This document shows positions 63,210 to 64,000 of a stretch of DNA of 64,000 bases, piece after piece (position 1 is the first letter of the stretch; every line of letters begins with the position of its first letter). This DNA is from Cytophagia bacterium (GTDB taxonomy: Bacteria; Bacteroidota; Bacteroidia; Cytophagales; Spirosomataceae): NCBI GenBank assembly GCA_004293645.1, contig REAB01000051.1, positions 1 to 64,000 on the forward strand, given 5' to 3'. A model generated the notes under the pieces. That model ran no database searches, had not been told where the DNA came from, and worked only from the letters and a program-made list of their open reading frames with translations. Both the position numbers and the translations under genes were made by a program.

Positions 63210-63938
63210 ATGCAGACACTCGGCAAATATTTTATTTTTTTGGGACAACTTTTTAGCAACCGCGAAAAGTTCAGTGTCTATGTCCAACTTATTTTGGAAG
63301 AATGTGTGCTGCTGGGCACCAATTCGGTGTTTATTGTCTCCATTGTTTCTTCTTTTATTGGGGCGGTGTCTTGCATTCAGACTGCTTATAATTTGGTGAG
63401 TCCACTTATTCCTGTTTCGACGGTAGCGCTCATTGTGCGCGACATGGAGATTCTGGAACTCGCTCCGACGATTACGTGCGTGGTGTTGGCGGGCAAAGTG
63501 GGTTCTAACATTGCGGGCGGCCTTGGCACCATGCGCATTACCGAGCAAATTGACGCGCTCGAGGTAATGGGCATCAACTCGGCCTCGTATTTGGTACTTC
63601 CCAAAGTGATTGCGGCCATGCTTACCTTTCCGTTGTTGGTCATTATGGCCGCTTTTTTGGGTATTTTTGGGGGTTATTTGGCGGGTACGCTCACGGGTGC
63701 TATTTCTCCCCAAGACTACGTGGCGGGGCTTCGTACTTCTTTTATTCCTTACAATATTTTCTTCATGTGCGTCAAGCCGTTTGTATTTGGTTTTTTGATT
63801 TCGAGCATTTCGGCTTTTAAAGGCTACTACACAAAGGGTGGCGCGCTCGAAGTAGGCCAAGCATCTACGGTGGCTGTTACCAATAGCTGCATTGCTGTTT
63901 TGGTAGCCGACTACCTGTTGGCGCAATTGTTGCTGTAA
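63210..63938 (+). CDS. MlaE-family ABC transporter permease
   Basis: Inner-membrane permease of the Mla lipid-transport type; 242 residues from ATG 63210 (MQTLGKYFIFLGQLF). The frame extends upstream through the heptad repeats but that is not conserved. Seen: 'APTITCVVLAGKVGSNIAGG' (20), 'LGTMRITEQIDALEVMGINS' (20), typical of MlaE, with five or six membrane segments. The Mla system keeps phospholipids out of the outer leaflet; partners (ATPase, MCE protein) are not in the window. Confidence 0.92.
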   Translation: MQTLGKYFIFLGQLFSNREKFSVYVQLILEECVLLGTNSVFIVSIVSSFIGAVSCIQTAYNLVSPLIPVSTVALIVRDMEILELAPTITCVVLAGKVGSNIAGGLGTMRITEQIDALEVMGINSASYLVLPKVIAAMLTFPLLVIMAAFLGIFGGYLAGTLTGAISPQDYVAGLRTSFIPYNIFFMCVKPFVFGFLISSISAFKGYYTKGGALEVGQASTVAVTNSCIAVLVADYLLAQLLL

Positions 63939-63948
63939 TTTAAAGCCA

Positions 63949-64000
63949 ATGACAACTACCAAACCTGAATTTAAAGACTATTTACATCTCCATTTTTTGG
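63949..64000 (+). CDS. Start of a further gene, possibly an EamA/DMT transporter (partial)
   Basis: ATG 63949 opens a frame cut by the window end. The first residues are MTTTKPEFKDYLHLHFL. Bacteroidota EamA-family transporters often begin with 'hydrophilic start, then LHLHFxVFxWGFTA'. The similarity covers only a few residues, so the call is tentative. The 10-bp gap to the MlaE gene suggests co-transcription. Confidence 0.35.
   Translation, partial: MTTTKPEFKDYLHLHFL

Noticed and set aside
63192-63962. 256-residue minus-strand open frame
   Set aside because: Antisense to the MlaE gene; Arg/Asn/His-rich shadow without motifs.
1-64000. tRNA or rRNA genes
   Set aside because: I looked for T-loop-like GTTCRANTC with paired acceptor arms and for rRNA-like segments and found none I could support.

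Overview
The window is chromosomal DNA from a member of the Bacteroidota. I place it near Cytophagales/Chitinophagia-type environmental relatives, with low confidence in the order. The evidence is the many upstream sites matching the Bacteroidota promoter pattern (TTTG or TTG, 19-20 bp, TAnnTTTG), the near absence of Shine-Dalgarno sequences, and families typical of the phylum (DUF4292, DUF4199, DUF6089, DUF6787-like, M1 peptidase with signal peptide, fused IcmF mutase). The ribosomal gene order S10-spc-alpha is also typical.

Layout. 1-4.9 kb: an arginase-family gene lacking its usual N-terminus, the fused acyl-CoA mutase icmF, and a lipocalin-like lipoprotein. 5.0-8.4 kb: an accessory patch with a LysR/OxyR C-terminal relic, an AAA-ATPase/PD-(D/E)XK protein, a 160-bp element with terminal inverted repeats, and a VapB45/VapC45-like toxin-antitoxin pair. 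8.5-10.8 kb: glnS and a DUF4199 membrane protein. 10.8-15.8 kb: a type III restriction-modification system (mod, res) preceded by a 111-bp palindromic element. 15.9-30.9 kb: CotH-like lipoprotein, DnaQ-like exonuclease, DUF952 protein, M1 aminopeptidase with a small upstream ORF, asd, xth, Uma2 nuclease-fold protein, a TPR / DUF4292 / EnvC-like envelope cluster, panB, a pseudouridine synthase and small membrane proteins. 31.5-37.2 kb: mutL, two tandem rhomboid proteases and dxs, all on the plus strand. 37.3-38.4 kb: carA.

38.5-54.1 kb on the minus strand is one ribosomal supercluster running from rplC to rplQ, with secY, map, infA, rpmJ and rpoA, but without rpsJ at its head. Its promoter and an internal promoter before rpsH match the Bacteroidota consensus well. 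Hairpins separate rpsK/rpsD/rpoA/rplQ, and a T-run terminator ends the cluster. Just upstream of rplC lies what looks like an independent ~160-nt non-coding RNA gene with its own promoter and terminator. 54.4-58.9 kb: a DUF6089-like outer-membrane protein, a DUF779/aldehyde dehydrogenase pair, a long AT-rich gap with a possible second small transcript, and a NeuD-type acyltransferase. 59.0-64.0 kb: recF, a divergent two-gene AAA ATPase + DUF4276 cassette (candidate defence module), pdhA, a heptad-repeat palindrome, an MlaE permease, and the start of a further gene.

The most interesting points are: the ATPase-DUF4276 cassette sharing a 43-bp promoter region with recF; the candidate ncRNA upstream of the ribosomal operon; a palindromic repeat that has become 47 in-frame codons of icmF; ribosomal protein L17 fused to a helix-hairpin-helix domain, and S3 with an RGG/RGGD-rich tail; and several families of palindromic dispersed repeats. 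All function calls come from reading motifs by eye; no database search was run.
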